A stretch of 64,000 bases of DNA, from contig NZ_JAAXPF010000009.1 in assembly GCF_012396315.1 (NCBI RefSeq), forward strand, positions 1 through 64,000. The letters run 5' to 3'. The translations under genes and the position numbers were made by a program. The notes below the pieces were generated by a model, which did no database searches, was not told the origin of the DNA, and was given only the letters and a program-made list of their open reading frames with translations. Below are positions 61,593-64,000 of this stretch, piece by piece (position 1 is the first letter of the stretch; every line of letters begins with the position of its first letter). This DNA is from Corynebacterium mucifaciens (GTDB lineage: Bacteria > Actinomycetota > Actinomycetes > Mycobacteriales > Mycobacteriaceae).

Positions 61593-61858
61593 CAGTTCCT
61601 CCTCCACACAGCCGTCACCACCAGGGCGGTAAACAGCGGGTAGAACAAATCCTCCACGGGAATGCGCCCGATGTTCACGCCGAGGGTGGTGGCGTGGCCG
61701 AATTCGTACAGGCCCGCCGCCACCATCAGGTTGTCAAAAATGATGGTCAGCGCGAACAACACACCGGTGACAGCCGCGGTGAGCTTCCACGGCCGCACCC
61801 GCGCCCACAGCGCAACGGCGGCAAGCAAAAACGGGGCAGATATGTACAGGTACGTCAC
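61592..61858 (-). CDS. crtYf: C50 carotenoid epsilon-cyclase subunit CrtYf
   Basis: The product is 88 residues with three membrane helices. RIPVEDLFYPLFTALVV is the lycopene cyclase domain motif. With CrtYe it forms the heterodimer that cyclises flavuxanthin to decaprenoxanthin. The start is GTG 61858, overlapping the crtYe stop by 4 nt. The longer frame upstream runs through crtYe out of phase. Confidence 0.88.
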   Translation of the reverse strand: MTYLYISAPFLLAAVALWARVRPWKLTAAVTGVLFALTIIFDNLMVAAGLYEFGHATTLGVNIGRIPVEDLFYPLFTALVVTAVWRRN

Positions 61859-62154
61859 GCGCGTAGCAATCCCGTCAGGTTCATGGTCAGGTAGGTGAGG
61901 AAGAACAGGAAAACGGGTTCTTCCAGCGGCAGCTGCGGCGCCAGGTCGATGCCCACCATGTACGGCGAGTCCCCGCGCACGAACGTGCCGGTCGCTATGC
62001 CGAGACCGTCCCAGCACAGCAGCGCCACCACGCAGCCAGCGGAAAGCAGGGCGGCCTTGCGCGGGTCGCGGAAGAAAGCGGTCTTCCAGCGGTAGTCGAT
62101 GATCACCATGCCGGCCAGCGAAAACAGCAGCACGCCGAGGTAGGCAAACTGCAT
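61855..62154 (-). CDS. crtYe: C50 carotenoid epsilon-cyclase subunit CrtYe
   Basis: The product is 99 residues with three membrane helices. LPLEEPVFLFFLTYL is the cyclase-domain motif paired with that of CrtYf. The ATG shares one base with the crtI stop and the stop overlaps the crtYf GTG, so all crt genes here are translationally coupled. Confidence 0.88.
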   Translation of the reverse strand: MQFAYLGVLLFSLAGMVIIDYRWKTAFFRDPRKAALLSAGCVVALLCWDGLGIATGTFVRGDSPYMVGIDLAPQLPLEEPVFLFFLTYLTMNLTGLLRA

Positions 62155-63701
62155 TACAGGGCCTCCGGCAACGCACCCGGGCTGGTGTCACCGTTGAGGC
62201 GCTTGATCACGTTCTCCGCCGAAATCAGGCACATCGGCACCCCAACTCCGGGCGTGGTGGTAGCGCCGGCGTAATACAGGTTGTCCAGCTTGCGGCTCTT
62301 GTTGGAGCCGCGCAGGAACGCGGATTGCCGCAGCGTGTGCGCGGGTCCGATGGATCCGCCGGACCAGGCATGGTAGCGCTCGGCGAAGTCCGCGGGCCCA
62401 AGCGTCTGCTTCACGACGATCCTCCGGTCCAACCCCTCCACCCCGCACCACTGCGCGATCTGCCGGGTCGCCGCGTCGGCGATGCGCTCGACCTGCTCGC
62501 TCGCCTGCTCCCGGTACATGTTGCCGTGGCCGATAGCCTCCTCGGCCGCCACGGGGACCAGCACGAATAGGTTCTCGTACCCAGCGGGCGCCACGTGTGG
62601 GTCGGTGGCACTCGGCTTGGACACGTAGATGGAGCGGGAGGCGCCCAGGGGGCGCTGCGGGACGGGGCCGTCGAATACGGCCGCGAAGTCCTCGCCCCAC
62701 TCGCGGGAGAACAGCAGGTTGTGGTGAGCGAGCTCCGGGATCTCGCCTTCCACACCCAGCATGACCAGCACGGTGCCCAGGCCCGGGTCGCGCGGGGCGA
62801 AGTAGCGCTCGTCGTAGGTGCGCTTTTCCTTAGGCAACAACCGAGTTTCGGTGTGGTGCAGATCCGCGCAGGAGACGACGATGTCGGCATCGAGCCTTTG
62901 GCCGTCGATAAGCGTGATGCCCGTGGCCTTGCGCCCGGAGTAGTTGATGGCGGCGACCTCGGTGTCGAACGAGAACTGCACACCCTGCTCCACGGCGAGG
63001 TCGTAGAAGGCGTCCATGACTGCACCGAATCCGCCCTGCGGGTAGAGCACGCCCTGGGTGAGGTCCGTGTGGCTCATCAGGTGGTACATGCTCGGCGTGC
63101 GCGCGGGGTGGGAGGACAGGAAGACCGCCGGGTAGGTGAGCATCTGACGCAGGCGGGTGTCGTTGAAGCGGCTGGCCACGAAGTGATCCAACGGCTCCGT
63201 GAGGTAGCGCGCGAGCTTTCGGTATTGGCCGGTGATCTGCGTAAACGGAGCGACGGAGCGGAAGGTGGTGTAGAGGAAGTACTCGAGCGCGAGGTCGTAG
63301 GTCTCCTCCGCGCTGTCGAGGTATTCGCGCAGCTTGGCGCCGGCACCGGGCTCGAGGGACTCGAAGAGCTCGATGGCGTTGTCGCGGCCAGAGGCGACGT
63401 CGATAGGCTGTTCGCCCTCGGGGAAGAGCCGGTACGCGGGGGTCAGCGGCCGCAGGTCCAGCAGGTCCGTGGTGCGTTTGCCGAAGAGGGCGAAGAAGTG
63501 GTCGAAGGCGTCCGGCATGAGGTACCAGCTGGGGCCGGTGTCGAAACGGAAGCCGTCCACGGACTCGTTGCCCGCGCGGCCGCCGTGGCTGGGGAGCTTC
63601 TCCACCACGGTGGTGCGGATCCCCTCGCGCGCGAGCAGCGCGGCGGTGGCCATGCCGGCGACGCCGGCGCCGATCACGATTGCGGTCTGAGGTTGTGTCA
63701 T
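62154..63701 (-). CDS. crtI: Phytoene desaturase CrtI
   Basis: The product is 515 residues. The FAD motif is GAGVAG (11-16) with EKLPSHGGRAG. FRFDTGPSWYLMPD and, near the C-terminus, YYAGATTTPGVGVPMCL are CrtI signatures. It introduces four double bases' worth of desaturation into phytoene to give lycopene. It overlaps crtB upstream by 4 nt and crtYe downstream by 1 nt. Confidence 0.93.
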   Translation of the reverse strand: MTQPQTAIVIGAGVAGMATAALLAREGIRTTVVEKLPSHGGRAGNESVDGFRFDTGPSWYLMPDAFDHFFALFGKRTTDLLDLRPLTPAYRLFPEGEQPIDVASGRDNAIELFESLEPGAGAKLREYLDSAEETYDLALEYFLYTTFRSVAPFTQITGQYRKLARYLTEPLDHFVASRFNDTRLRQMLTYPAVFLSSHPARTPSMYHLMSHTDLTQGVLYPQGGFGAVMDAFYDLAVEQGVQFSFDTEVAAINYSGRKATGITLIDGQRLDADIVVSCADLHHTETRLLPKEKRTYDERYFAPRDPGLGTVLVMLGVEGEIPELAHHNLLFSREWGEDFAAVFDGPVPQRPLGASRSIYVSKPSATDPHVAPAGYENLFVLVPVAAEEAIGHGNMYREQASEQVERIADAATRQIAQWCGVEGLDRRIVVKQTLGPADFAERYHAWSGGSIGPAHTLRQSAFLRGSNKSRKLDNLYYAGATTTPGVGVPMCLISAENVIKRLNGDTSPGALPEAL

Positions 63702-64000
63702 GGTGTTCTCGCTTTCTGTATTGCCCGCGCCGTGAGCAGGAACTTGCGGTGGTTGGGCACGCTGACCCGCGCGGCGGCCACGTCCTCGGCTGGTGTGGCG
63801 GCGATACGCTCGTTGAGGTCCCGGAAGAGTGCCTCGGCGGCTGCCACTCCCCTGCGCGCGGCGACGGGCAGCAGCGGAATGGCGGTACGCGCTGCGTCGA
63901 GTTCTTCCGTGATCTCACCGGTCAGCGTGCGCTTGAGGTCCTCGTCCAGCACGGGGCCCAGGTACGCCCGCCCCAGGTCACGCGAGTCCTCCCCCAGGTC
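63698..64000 (-). CDS. crtB: Phytoene synthase CrtB (partial, C-terminal 100 residues)
   Basis: The frame enters from the right edge and ends at 63698. Visible segments RDLGRAYLGPVLDEDLKRTL and LPVAARRGVAAAEALFRDL fit the helical C-terminal end of the squalene/phytoene synthase family. It condenses two geranylgeranyl diphosphates to phytoene. It overlaps crtI by 4 nt. The catalytic DxxxD motifs and the start lie beyond the window, as probably does crtE. Confidence 0.85.
   Translation of the reverse strand, partial: DLGEDSRDLGRAYLGPVLDEDLKRTLTGEITEELDAARTAIPLLPVAARRGVAAAEALFRDLNERIAATPAEDVAAARVSVPNHRKFLLTARAIQKARTP

Larger units (their letters stand above)
8657..63408 (+). repeat. Dispersed decamer GTCGATARGC, biased to the + strand
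   Basis: GTCGATAAGC occurs on the + strand at 16649, 17603, 31187, 39818, 55524, 57029 and 62904. GTCGATAGGC occurs at 8657, 22675 and 63399. On the - strand (GCTTATCGAC) I found only 17339 and 49821. All copies lie inside unrelated genes. Random expectation for 64 kb is about 0.1 per strand. Counts are by eye and could be low. Confidence 0.6.

Noticed and set aside
1..64000. CRISPR arrays, rRNA genes, complete insertion sequences
   Set aside because: No regularly spaced repeats, no rRNA sequence, and no transposase with terminal inverted repeats were seen.

Overview
The window is high-GC actinobacterial chromosome and almost certainly Corynebacterium. The evidence is one Emb arabinosyltransferase next to AftA, the fhaA-fhaB-pstP-rodA-pbpA-pknA-pknB-crgA block, and a crtB-crtI-crtYe-crtYf-crtEb C50 carotenoid operon. 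It also has many leaderless-type promoters, in which a TANNNT -10 element sits 6 to 8 nt before the start codon. The species cannot be named from the sequence alone.

Region 1 (1-4100) is a decayed accessory island. It holds the tail of an unidentified gene, a frameshifted C-terminal relic of a class I DNA methyltransferase, and an intact Abi/HEPN abortive-infection gene preceded by a structured leader. These are followed by a small CrtO-like membrane protein, a relic of a corynebacterial plasmid RepA, a cupin relic and a P-type ATPase relic. Together they suggest plasmid integration followed by decay, with one defence gene still intact.

Region 2 (4100-15200) has an FtsX-type ABC exporter divergent from a soluble histidine kinase and LuxR-type regulator. 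Next come aftA and emb (arabinogalactan synthesis), an M13 metallopeptidase and an unrecognised partner gene.

Region 3 (15100-41250) is densely packed housekeeping and transport. It contains beta-lactamase-fold proteins, VOC and S4 proteins, an SDR-LysE-AlkB operon, an HNH endonuclease, ThpR, an HrpB-type helicase and several transporters (APC, TSUP, AbrB, DAACS, MFS). It also contains a DUF885 protein, a ROK-like regulator, a GT87-Sir2 pair, AMP nucleosidase, a TetR/M20 divergent pair, a glutaminase-STAS-SRPBCC fusion and a LURP-one-like protein. Convergent genes overlap or nearly touch, and four pairs interlock their stop codons.

Region 4 (41480-52530) has tRNA-Leu(CAG) and the cell-envelope and division signalling operon fhaA to pknB, then crgA. 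A strong terminator, a cluster of DnaA-box-like sequences, a rhomboid protease and ppiA follow.

Region 5 (52680-64000) has metF-metE, a TetR regulator divergent from a degenerate ABC ATPase-like protein and a YhgE/Pip membrane protein, a DoxX-like protein, and the carotenoid operon, which runs off the right edge inside crtB.

The strongest unexplained signal is a strand-biased decamer, GTCGATARGC. By eye it occurs 10 times on the + strand and twice on the - strand. It sits inside unrelated genes and in several cases forces rare codons.
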